NCBI GenBank assembly: GCA_017562135.1
Contig: QEYB01000991.1
Span: forward strand, 1-64,000
DNA from: Dipylidium caninum
Lineage: Eukaryota; Platyhelminthes; Cestoda; Cyclophyllidea; Dipylidiidae
Length of the DNA stretch: 64,000 nucleotides
Direction of reading: 5' to 3'
A program made the position numbers and the translations under genes. Of this stretch, positions 12,104-23,300 are shown in pieces; positions within the stretch are counted from its first letter, which is position 1; every line of letters starts with the position of its first letter. The notes under the pieces are model-generated. The model worked only from the letters and a program-made list of their open reading frames with translations, ran no database searches and had not been told where the DNA came from.

Positions 12104-12559
12104 ATGCTGCTGGGACTGGCACTGATGATCTTCCTCACAGTCGCCCTCGTCCTCTTCATTCTCGCCCTCTCCATCAGCGCGTGGCCCTGCGGCGGCCTCT
12201 TCGAGTACTGCCAGTCGGCCAACGCCACGGCGGTCGGAATCACCTACGACTACCACGTGATCGGCGGACTGCTGGTGGTTTCCGCCCTCTCCGCCTTCTT
12301 CAGTCTCGTCTTCACCACCTGCAATCTGCGCAAGCGCCGGTACTGGGCGGGCGCAATCAGCGCCTTCTGGTGCTTCGTGGCGTTCGCTATGGCGCTGACT
12401 GCCGAAATTTATTACCACACCAAGCTGGTCCACGACTGGTCGGCATTCCTCGGAGCCGTGGCGATGGTCCTCAGTTTCGCCTCGTCCCTAGTCATCGCGA
12501 CCCGAGTATACACGGTGAAATCGAGTCCGGTGAACCTCTTCACCCCCACCCACCAGTAG
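12104..12559 (+). CDS. four-span membrane protein, copy 2
   Basis: An intronless frame of 151 residues is paralogous to the gene at 9565-10023. Hydrophobic segments lie at about 2-25, 51-73, 80-104 and 115-134. The first outside loop carries WPCGGLFEYC (W27, C29, C36) and a possible N-glycosylation site at N40-A-T, and the last loop carries HDWSAFLGAV. The tail after segment 4 is short and ends NLFTPTHQ, comparable to HFTPEFM in copy 1. The same length, the same positions of W and both C residues, and the lack of introns in both point to local tandem duplication, possibly from a retro-copied ancestor. The codons are strongly GC-ending, like the local DNA. The membrane location is clear from the sequence; the cellular role is not. 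Confidence 0.86.
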   Translation: MLLGLALMIFLTVALVLFILALSISAWPCGGLFEYCQSANATAVGITYDYHVIGGLLVVSALSAFFSLVFTTCNLRKRRYWAGAISAFWCFVAFAMALTAEIYYHTKLVHDWSAFLGAVAMVLSFASSLVIATRVYTVKSSPVNLFTPTHQ

Positions 12560-15500
12560 AACTGCATATTCCGCAGCGAATGCCTCTTTGTCCAGGCCTG
12601 CGGTGGTCCTCGTGGTAAACAAAGCAGACACATTTACAACGAGAAGGTCTTCTGTCGGGCGGGCGAGTGGAGGATCCACTCCGCTCAGTTGGGGCGAGGT
12701 GGGCAATGCCAGCAACTCCAGCCCTACAGGTGTCTCTCCTCCTCGCACCCCGTGAAGTCCACCATCCACAATCGAAAATCATGCCAGATGAATTGTTACC
12801 CGCTTATTAGGTAAATCCAGCGGGCAGTTCAGGTGATTCGGTTAACCATGGGCAGAAACACGGGGGCGGGAAACGTGAGAGGTGAAAGCATGCAGACAGC
12901 TTGAACTGAGTGGGGCAATTAAAGCTGATTGCCAACTCGAGCTATTCGGGATAATCACTCCGACCCGACTACTTTAGCGTGGTTGGCATGACAGTTTGCG
13001 CGAGTCTCCATGGGGAGAAGCCGCCATTTGAGCGTGATTTTCAGGGCAGCATCAACGGCATCGTGGATCATACCTTTAAAATTTCACCTCAGTGGAGCAC
13101 CGCGGTTTGGTTAATTTGAAGAGAGAAGGCAAAGTGGTGTCACAACCTGAGGCAATGAATATGGTCTTCCCTTTACTACTACCTCATTCTCAGACCGTTT
13201 CATCGTCTCTTTCCCCGCACCGCCTCAGTCGGCGCAGACGTAGACGGATGGTCTTTCACGTAGCTCCAAATAATCCCGTGCGCAGAAGAACTCTGCCCGA
13301 CCTTGCGAGAGGAGGCCACCGTTCAGAATACGTCCCGAAGTACAGGGGGTTGAAATGACAGAAAGGTGGGAGGCTGACGCACTGTCGACTGTGTGGGGCT
13401 CCTCGCCGACCCACCATTTGGAAAAAGTTAATTTAACTCCTCTGCTGTGCCGAGGTTATCGCAACTCAGCAGAAATCGGCTCTCTCCTCTTGGTCGCGTA
13501 CGTTGTTGGCGTCTATCGAGACATCCTCTCAATATTCACGTTTCATGTTCTTGTGGGGACCGCGATTGGTGTGTGGAAAGGTGGAAATGTGGAAAGGCGG
13601 CGGGAATTGGCAGTTCGAGGGCCCCGAAAGACAGCCTGATTCGAGGGATCAAATGTGTTCTTAAGACGAATGTCATGGCGCTAAACTGTAACAAGATACA
13701 GAAGGATAAGGCGTACAAATTAAAGGGGTGCGTGTGTTGTGGTCAGGAGATAATAAGGTTAGTGTAGCGGATGATATAGGAAAACCACACTTTTCCCAAG
13801 TCACATATAAATTAAAGATTCGCCTTCAAAATTGCGTTCAACTTCTTCAGTCCGTCTTGTAAAGTGGTTGCGATTCACACAACCGTCATAATACCGCTAA
13901 GGTTCAGCATTCATGAGCCGCTGTTCTAATTGCATCCTCCAAAAAGCTTTGATTCTAGTTCGTAGGACCTGCCCAAACACTAATTTTTTGAGTTCATCAG
14001 TTGAGTCTAATTCGCTGTCTATTGACAGATTTAGTATAACAACCCAAATCATCCAAGAGCACACTCTGGACTAAAAACGAATATGAAGACTTTTTATTAC
14101 CTAGACCAAGACGACGCTGAGTTAAAGCACACTTTTTGGTCTGTTTGAAAAAGGAAGTGCAAATACTCGTCGCCTTTTAATCAAACAATTCAACTTTCAA
14201 TTAATAAAATTCCTACTTACTATGAATAAGTAGAGAGCTCTTTAAGGATCTTAATAATGTCCGACAACAGTTAGTCTGAGGCTGCTCACACATACTGAAG
14301 GCAAAATTTTTACTATGAAGAGTACTTGAACACCTCTTTAAAGTGGTTGTCAACTTACCACGAATTCGCGCTCAAGTCGATGAACCACATAAATGTACAA
14401 CCTTACACTTGGAATAAGAAGGTTACTTTATGTACAAAATCTCGATGACTTGAAAACTCGGAGATTTTATCGTCTCATAATGACTTAAATGACACCACCT
14501 ATCAGTCATAGCTTTCGAAAACATCTCAATTATCTTTTCTCTTAGTTATACGTTGTCATAACAGACGTCGTTTACAGGTCCCCGTGGCCATGATTATGAA
14601 CTTGAATGTTTTTCTTAGTACACTTTTGCGTGCACATTTCAACTAGCTCGTGGCCGTAGTTGTGGGTATTTGGCGTGGTTTTTAGCCACCAGTATAGCCC
14701 CCAATCTCCTTTCGGACTCTGTAATAAACCCTGCCGCCTTAATGTTAGGTCCCATTACTATTTCAGCAGGATGCGAAGCACTTGGAGGATTCTAAAGGGG
14801 CGACTATAAACTATGCTAACAAAAGTGCGCCTCTCCTGCCTTTGGGTCATACAACAATACTCAAGGCAAAATAAACCAGGACAATCAAGTGGAGGAAAGT
14901 GCATCGCGTATTGTGCGGCATTTGGAGTTAGTAAACTCCATTTCTGGGCAGAATGAGGTGTCTAATGAGAAATTTAATGAAAAATATTGGGTGTGCCTTC
15001 TGAGGAGGCTTCATGTGTTCTACTGGTGACATAACAAGGCCACAGAAAACCTACAGCCTTTCAACCCATCAGAAGTGACCAGTCAGGCAGGAGTATTATT
15101 TGCTAAATGCAACAAAAAATTGTAAATGGGAATGAAAAAAAGAGGGAAAGAATTGAAGACGTCGTAGCATCACTTGACGCGTGACCTTGACAGCTGCAGG
15201 TCGTTTCTCCTTTCTGACAGTCAAGCAGACCACCCGGCGTTGTGAGGGTCGAGATCAAAATCGTCTCCATGTTTGATATTCGCTAGAAGACCGATCAGAC
15301 GTGTCGTGTGTGTCAGTGCGGGGGAGGTTAGTTGTTAGTCAGTCTAATGACAGACGGTCAGAGGAAGGATGCCAAGTCAGCTGCCAAAGATGGAGTTTGC
15401 CTGAAAAGGACAACGTTGGACGTGGTGATGAGGGAAGCAAACTCGCAATTCTCCTTTCGCCAAGTTAGCTAAGGTAGCAGAAGTCTCAAGCACTGCAGAG

Positions 15501-16373
15501 CATTTAAGTTCCCCCTGGAAAGTCCGAGACAAATGCGAGTTGTTGCACTGCTTGCAGAGGCTATGCGGACGAAGTGGACGAGGTGGAGGCGGCTCCGGCG
15601 GGCAGGAGTCAACGCTCGGTGTGATTGGCACCGCCTCACCTTGATAAACCCCTTAAAACGGTGGTAAATAACTGCGAATGCAGAGTGAGGCGAGGCGGTG
15701 TCGTTTACTCTCTGCTCGTGGCGACATGGAGGTACGAGGCGAGGAGAAATTGCCCTGTCCTGTAGAGCTTGCACCAGGGGAAAAAGAGGCGGGGCACTTT
15801 GTAGAGCAAAACAACCTGGCGCTTCATTAGGGAAGACAAATTGGAGCAACGATGAGTGCACCGCCATGTCTCCAATTAAATAAATAAAAAAGCCGCTCAT
15901 GCGAATGTTATCAGGAGGATCCCAAGTAAAAAGTTTGGTGGACAAAATTTGGTCCGAGGAAAAAGCAACATTTGCAAAAATTCCTTCTCAGTGTGTTGTT
16001 TGGCGATATCGCAACGCCAATCGGACGTCGCGGCTATGCGACACGTAAAAGAAATTCATAAATACAAGAATACCATAGAGCGTAGTTGGTTGAAGAAAAT
16101 TTTGTCAAACACCAACGCATAACCAGGGTAGGACGGGAAATAAGGTGTTCGAAAGCTTCTTAAATCGTGTTGAATGGAGGAGTGGAGGCCTCTGCATCTT
16201 CGTGAAGCCTAACCAAAGGTGGCGGTCTTGCGAGTGCGCAGGGCCAAAGCAAGGCGGCAGTCGAGTCGACATCGAATGCCCCTTAACTGGAAGCGGTGAG
16301 GTACGTGCCCGAGAAGCCTAAACTGGAGTCAACTGAAACACTTTGTTGGAAGGTTGGAGAGACCATTGAAACC
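12560..16373. other. gene-free stretch with an AT-rich island
   Basis: No supported gene. 13.8-15.2 kb is an AT-rich island inside the GC-rich domain. The short open frames here do not form domains and no terminal inverted repeats or transposase motifs were found. Confidence 0.55.
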
Positions 16374-17363
16374 GCTGCGACGTTGACCACCCCCGAGGAA
16401 GGCGGGAAGGGCAGGGCAGGACAGAGGAGAGAGAGCGTGGGAGCGACGAACGGTGAGGTGGCAGCGAAGGACACTCGGAAGAGACGCAAACACGCGGCGC
16501 CATCCCGACGAAGGGTGGAGCAGCGGGCACTCCTCGGCCTCCTCGTCTCACAGAGGCACCACAGGACAAATGGAAGTCGTGGCGTGGTGTCACACGCACC
16601 AGCAGGTTCTGCGTGAGCTCGTACGTGGAGTCCAGTCTCCTCCCGCCCCACGTCCACCTCCACGTCCACCTCCACGTCCTCGTCCGCGTCCCTCGTCCCT
16701 CGTCCCGCTCCCGTCGAAAGCGCCTCCTCGACGTGATCCACCACAAGCCGAGCGTGGGTCGCGTCCCACCGCCCACTCCCCCCCCCCTCCCATTTGGTCG
16801 TCCAGCGGGCGTTTTTGGCCATTCCGGGCACATTCGGCATTCACGGCAAATGCCACCGTCCACGACCGACAGGCGCGGTGTTGATGCGTGAGGGAGTTGA
16901 GCCTCTTCTCGCCCACCGCGCTCTGCATGCTCGCCTCAACCCGACGGACTGGTGAGTCTCCGTGGACGACTTCTTGTCACACATGAGGTGACGCTGGCGG
17001 GGTTAGTGAAGACTGTTGTTGTTGTTGTTGTGGTGGTGGTGGTGGTGGTAGTGGCGGTGGTGGTTGGTTCTGGGGCGCGTGTGGATGCACGATGTTGAAT
17101 GAAGCGAAAATATGGAAATCTTCAGACAAGAGTTCCACCGCAATCGAGTGCTTAACTAAATGCATTTCCTAGGTGAGTTGATTGCGCATGTAGCAGGGAA
17201 GCGGTGCGCAATGGAGGGGGCGGAGGCGAGAAGGCGAGAAGGCGAGGAGGAGAAGTGATGTGGAGTGGGCGGGCAGCGATGAGGGAGGAAAATATCCTCT
17301 CATGTCGACATCTACCGTCCCTCCGTTTGTCACGGAAGGCTTCCTCCTCCCTCTTGGCAATGG
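16374..17363. repeat. dispersed duplicated segment, copy A
   Basis: About 1 kb matches 32961-34011 in the same orientation. Positions 16422-16685 are identical by eye to 33026-33289. The next 300 bases differ by scattered substitutions and small indels, and the last 350 bases are only loosely similar. The copy contains CACGTCCACCTC tandem units (16649-16685), a C-run near 16784-16793 and a TTG/TGG repeat at 17014-17064. Long open frames in it are broken by indels of 4-8 bases relative to the other copy, so it does not look protein-coding. Confidence 0.9.
17014..17064. repeat. (TTG)n(TGG)n compound microsatellite
   Basis: A run of TTG triplets passes into TGG triplets. The corresponding place in copy B (33632-33662) holds a related but different TGG/TGT array, so the tract has changed since duplication. 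Confidence 0.9.
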
Positions 17364-20300
17364 ACGCTCTTGTAGCCTGCAGTTGTTGCAAGGAGACCGC
17401 GACGATGCTGAGTGGTGAGGGCATTTTCACGCCACGTCAGCCGCTTTGCTGTTTCTCCCCGCCTGAAGTGGATTTATCCTGGTGGACGATTTAGCAGTCA
17501 ACCGAATGCCGGTCCTGCGTGAAGGCAGATCGTGGTCGTCGCCGCAGGAGCCTTCGGAAACAGCATTTCCATGTTGCGTGCCCACTTCGCGGGTCTCCCC
17601 TCGGACCATTCGGTGAGTCGGGGTCTGTGCATCTTCTCAGGGCGGTTGAATCTCCCCTCGGTAAACACATTCCCCCTTTTATCACCAAACCTCCAACCCC
17701 CACGAACTCTACACGGGACCGCGAATGGTGAGGAGACTCTCACCGGGCATAGAAGACCTCGTCCAGCCGTTTCTGCTGATTGCCGGAGGGTCAAATTATA
17801 GTACATCCCTACGGGGACGAGGGCATGGCAGCCGAAACGCCACAAAGTGTTCGTGGGCTACAGCTCTTCCACCCGCAGACTACTTTGGCGAGTTGTCTGG
17901 TCGCAGTGAAACCCTCGTTGTCGGGGGCCACCGGGAGCGTGACGCTTTGTCCCCCGCTTGCCGAGGAAGCACACAAAGACTCAACACCGTGCAGGTGCCA
18001 AATTCATCATACAAATGGCAAAACGTCCTGTCTCTCCGCCTTTTATCCGCCAGGCCTTTTTACATTTTCACTAAAGTTACTTCCGCCTGATGGCGTCTTG
18101 AAGGGAGAACTTCGACGCCACTTTAACGGGGAGGGGAAAGAAACACCGAGGAATGTGGGGACGGCGGTGCTATGGAAGATTAATCAGTCACAATGGGCCA
18201 AGTCGAGGAGGGGAGAACCGCCGCTCCGGCACCGACGACCAAAGGCTGCTCGGGCTTCTTCACCTGCTGACTTCCGTCCAAATTCTACTCACATAACCAG
18301 AGGTTTTCACACTCTCCCGGCACCCCCGAGTGTTTTATGGTGGATGTGAGCTGCTCCGCAGCCAACAGTCTGATTTCCCCCAGTAAAATTCCAAGACGAT
18401 GGTGGAATGGCTTTCCCGGTCAGACGAAGAGTTTGCGCTGCCTACAGTCAGAGCCCGAGATCCCCGCAAGGACCACCCTACGAAGTAGCTTCGTCCATAT
18501 CGTCTGCCAGAGTCTACGAAGGAAAAGCCACGGTGCAAAGTTGACAGACTTTAGTAAAGGGAAGACAATACATTGGAGGTCTTTTTAAGCGGTTAAGTAG
18601 GGGAGTTTGAGAAGAATGTCTGCATTAAGCCGAATATTTGCGTATTTTTGGGACGGTAATACTCAACAGACAATGGCAATAACTTCATGGACATCAGAAA
18701 ATGTAGTCTATTAGCCTCTTCCTTGAAATTCCTCTGAAAGCGCCTCTCACCCAATGTGAAGGCAGACTGAATGCCCGAGGTCTCCAAAGCGCCCCCGAAA
18801 ACCCTACCGAAGGATCTGATTGTGCGGCGGGTGTGTGAGAGGAATAGAAAAGGTAATTTGGTGGAATAAAAGCGGTGCAAGTGGCGGTGAGAGGAGGGGA
18901 GAATGTGAGGCTGGAGGGGAGGAAAAGCCCCGCCCACACGCAGACCGAAGGCCTGGTGAAGCGTGGGTAGGCGAAGTCCCAGCGAGGGCGACTGTTACTC
19001 TGGCCGTTGGAGTGGACTCGACAGTGGAAAGGACATCGAGGAGGGAGGAGGCATGCAAAGCGAATGAATGGAGACGAGTTGCGGAGGAAACGCACTGGGC
19101 GTTGGCCACCAACTCGCCTCGGGAACGTGCATTATGCGTGCCCGAACATGAAAGAAGCTTTCAGCAGTGATTACCCGAGTGGTGCTAAAAATGAGCGGTG
19201 GAGTAAGTGTCATTGCAAATGTTCCGTTTGATTCGGCTCCTTCGCGAGTTTACCCGTTCGGGGAGCCGAGGACACCGGCGCCCGATCCACCAGTCCTCCT
19301 GCGGACGGCAGCGCCTCGCCACGACGAGGAGGACGCCTTCGGGGGAGGCTCGGCCCCCCGACAGACGTGTCGGTGGCGCCCGGCGACGGAGCATTCGCCG
19401 ACCGCGCAGAAAGTTCACCCGGAGGCGAGGAGGGACCAGCAGCAGCGGTGGAAGCGAAACGAACTCAAAAAAGTGCACACGTTTTATGGGGGCTCGGAGG
19501 CGGATACTCCGCGAAAACACTCACCTCTTATCTGCCGGTCAGGACAGAGGAGGCACGGCCTGCTGGGGTTCTTCTTTTCGACGACAAGAGGAATGTTGGA
19601 AGAACTCAAACGGCGTCATGTCAGCGATCCCCTCGCCGTAGACTGGGAAGTAGACGACGAAACGAGGGACGCGAAAACGAGAGTAAAAGAACACCGAGTG
19701 GCACAAAATCGGCGTTGAAGGGGAGGCTTTGGGGATTAGTTGTGAGTCGCACGGGGTGGGCTACGTCGCGACGCTCGTATCAGCAGCCACGAGAGTTCGT
19801 GGCAGGCGGTGGGGAAGGTGCTGCCTGACGGGCTCGTCAGGGCCATCGCCGCCAAAGGAGGCTGCGCACGTGTGCGAGGCAGGAAAGTCTGCTGACCGGC
19901 ATAAACGACGCCTCGACCCCACGCCTGACTCGGGGTAGGCGTCTGGGGGCGCTGCCGACGTCGCAGGCGAGAGAGGAGCACGAGACGGGGCCCCGAATCG
20001 GCGAGGTGGCACCCCGAGCCGACGTCTTCCCCCGTGGCCACGGCGGTTGCGACCACCACGAACGCAAATTCGTGAATGTCCAGTGCGTTAGCGTCTCCCG
20101 CTCCAGGCAACAAACAATACAACTTTTGATGCTATCAACTAACTTTGTCAAATAATATAATTTCTACTATTTTTAATGACTTCTTGTCAGCGTGAGGACA
20201 TTTCGTATTACCCATTTTAGAAAATATCCAATCTTTTGAAGAAAGGGAATGAACGAGAGCTTGTTAGACATCCTCTGAATTTTTAATTTTGTTGCCCTTT

Positions 20301-23300
20301 AAAGAATTTTGCAAGGACGAGAAGAGGTGATAGCCGAGGGGTGGACGCTCAGTCGGGCGATGCGTCGGATGCGACAGAAGTTCGCCGCCTGGTTCTGCTA
20401 TTTTTTTAAGAGTCTTCAAAGCCTCACGTGACCTGGCATTTCCATAATGCAACACCACGCCCTCCTTCCCCCTCGAACATCGCCGGTCTCGCTTCTTCGT
20501 CTGCTCTCTTTAAACTGTCCACTTGCCAAACAACACTGCTCCCAAAGCTCATAAGGCATTCGTCAACATTCTACCCTTTTCCCCACGGACATTTTCATAG
20601 GCAATCCGCTTTTCATCGATAGTTGTCATCCGGTTCAAGAAGGGCTCGATTTTGTTCCGAGATGTGACAACCCGATCATTCAAATTCTTCCGAGTTCGTT
20701 CATGTGGCAGCCAAATTGAACACTTTTACATCAACCCTCTCTTCCGAATGTGGTCCGAAGAGGTCTGCTGAACTGAATTAGATTATTCTGTGGTCTCCGG
20801 TGTTTTCTCACGCTGTCTCAGCAAAATCGTCGTCGGTTAGAGACTGTCGCCGAGAAGGAGACTTGTCGGAAGGATGCCAGTCGCCTCTTTCAAGCCTTTC
20901 GCACCGTCTTCTGCATGTTCTCTCAACAAATGTGTCCTCACCGTACACTTAAAATGAGGTTCTACATACTTCAGAGGCATTCCCTCCCCGTTCAAATTCG
21001 TATAAAGTGCAGTGGTGTAAAAGAACATCATCACACTTCACACATTAGACTTACGTGTAGCAACTTTGAATTTGCTACGCCATTGAGCGATGAATGCGGA
21101 GAGCCGAAAGCGCGATACGTGCAGCGACTAGTTGCCATATGAAGGGAAAGAAGAATCCGGAAGACCTGATGTTTCCTTGATGGGACGTCAACTCCTCCCC
21201 TCGCCGCCCCACGTGTGGGCAAGTGGGAATGTGTCGGACCATCGTGGCACTCATGTCGCCGCCCCCCGCATTCCTCGTTGAGGTGGAGACGACGACACTG
21301 GCCACGGGTGAAGGGCCTGGCACGAGGCGACAAAAACTCCTCGACGTGGATTATGAAAGTAGCACGTCGGATTCAGAGAAGAATTTACAGTCGTTCGTGG
21401 CACTTGCTTAAAGGTCTCATCGACGTCGCTCTCAACCCCACCGAGGTCTGCCCACGTCCTGACTCAGAACTGCGCTCCCGAGGCCCGAAGCCGACACCAG
21501 CAAAAGCAGACGCGACACACCAAGTCGCAGCATAGGTGACAACACTGGACTCGTTGCATCCCGGCGAAACGTGCCTCCATGCGGGTGTGGAGGCGCCGGG
21601 GACGGGAGCTCGACGCTTGCGACGCCCTGCCCTGGCGAGCGCTTCGACGTGGACTGGGGCGGAGGGTTCTCGAGAGCCCGCAGTTAGAGCGTACTCTGGG
21701 GAGGGGGCGAACGGGGCAAGGAGGCCTCGGAGGGACAAATTGTCAGTGCGCTTTGCGCACGAGTCCTGCTGCTGAATGCGAGCACATGCGGCACAGAGGA
21801 CCAGGCGGCAGAAAACACGAGTACTTTTAACCTCAATACGCTTTCCTTCTGCCCATTTTTCACCGAGGCGGGGTGGTTTGGTTTTGAAGGGCTTTCGATT
21901 AACGCGTGCCGCTCGCACTTGCAAGTCCAAGAGGGGATAACTTCAAGAAGTTGCCTAAATAACCTAAATGGCGAGATGCACGCTAAGAAGATGATCCATT
22001 TGTATCGCAGCACCACATTTCCTGGCGCGAGGTCGGTCGAAAGGAATCCTTTCAGGAGGCAAAATGGCCTTCTGAACACAAGCGGAGCAACGAGGCCACG
22101 AGGAAGGCTACTTCCTCGTCATTTTCTCTCGCCTTCTCCTCCGCCACACCAATGCAACTTCTTCCGCCGTTGGAGAAAACGACGTCTGCGGGAGGCGCCT
22201 GAACGCCCAACGCCAGTGGAAGGGTTGCGGTGCAGGCAGTGAGGTGAGTCTTGGGCGGTGCTTTAAGCCTGACTCTATTAGCCTAGCCATAAAAGACGTT
22301 TCCCTATAATTTGGGCATAAAGATGGGAGTTGTGCCGCTTCCTTTCCCGTGACACGACAGTCCGCAATGGGACACCGAGGCAAAGTGGACCATTTGTGTT
22401 GCATTAATTTTTCTCATCGGCTCTCCTCCACCCCACCGTCCTCCGTCGCTCCCCGTCTACCCCCCCGCTGGCCTTTCTCTCGCCCTCTCTCCTCCCCATT
22501 TCCTTTACCCGAGAATAATGAATAAATCTGGCCAACTGGACGTTCGACAGACGACCACAGCAGCGATGGAAAGCAGATTTGACCATTCTCAGGAAGCCAG
22601 TTGTGCAAGATGTGATGGAGTGTTAAAAAGAGGGAAAGTATGTCCACCGAAGGTGATGGGGAACGAAGTTTTGGCCTCCTGTCCACGGCCTTGTTCCCTG
22701 GGCGCACCTACTACTCACAACAATAAGGCCATGAGGAGAGTAGGTGGAGGATGGTGGCGCACGAGGGAAAATGGGGTGGAAGGCTTGTGGAAGGGCAGTT
22801 CTGCGTGGAGTCGGCGGTCGGCTTGAGGAGCTGTAGGAAGCCGCTTATCTGCGACTTGAAGGAAAATCCACTTTCAGCGAGCACAAAAGTAGATACATTT
22901 AAAAGAGCTCAGCGCGGCAGGCAAAATTTCAGTCTCAGTATCCGCAGCCATCCTTTTTCCTTATTTCCTCACCGACTTCCCTTTGAAGTATGCTACGGAC
23001 AGGAGTTGGCCGAGTGTTTGCGATTCATTTGGCTACTGGGAAAGGGCGGGGCGAGATGCTCACCTGAATGCCACTTAAAAGAGGGAAAGATGGGCAAATG
23101 AGGTGTTCCCATTTCCAAGAATATCATCATATTAAAATGCCAACGCGTGGGAGGCGGTGACACCGTTTCTCCACCAGGCAAAGCCGGACAAAGTGGGGCG
23201 TTGCGTCAATGGACCGAGGAAAGGCCTTAACACTGCGGTGAAAGCGGTTGGAGCATCAACCAGATGAATAAATGCGATTTTATACGGCGCTGGATCCACG

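Noticed and set aside
14083..14148. Short peptide MKTFYYLDQDDAELKHTF resembling the DQD-KHT area of mariner transposases
   Set aside because: It is only about 21 codons with stops on both sides, no flanking terminal repeats and no other transposase motifs.
16283..16863. Open frames of 181-185 codons on the minus strand, with counterparts at 32598-33456
   Set aside because: They lie in the duplicated segment. Insertions of 4 and 8 bases between copies shift the frame, and several frames are open at once, so the openness follows from GC content.
19167..19718. 183-codon plus-strand open frame
   Set aside because: Arginine-rich, overlapping two other long frames on the same strand; no recognisable fold.
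21385..21930. 181-codon minus-strand open frame
   Set aside because: No domain or splice support; Arg/Ala/Ser-rich composition typical of chance frames in GC-rich DNA, and overlapping plus-strand frames are equally open.
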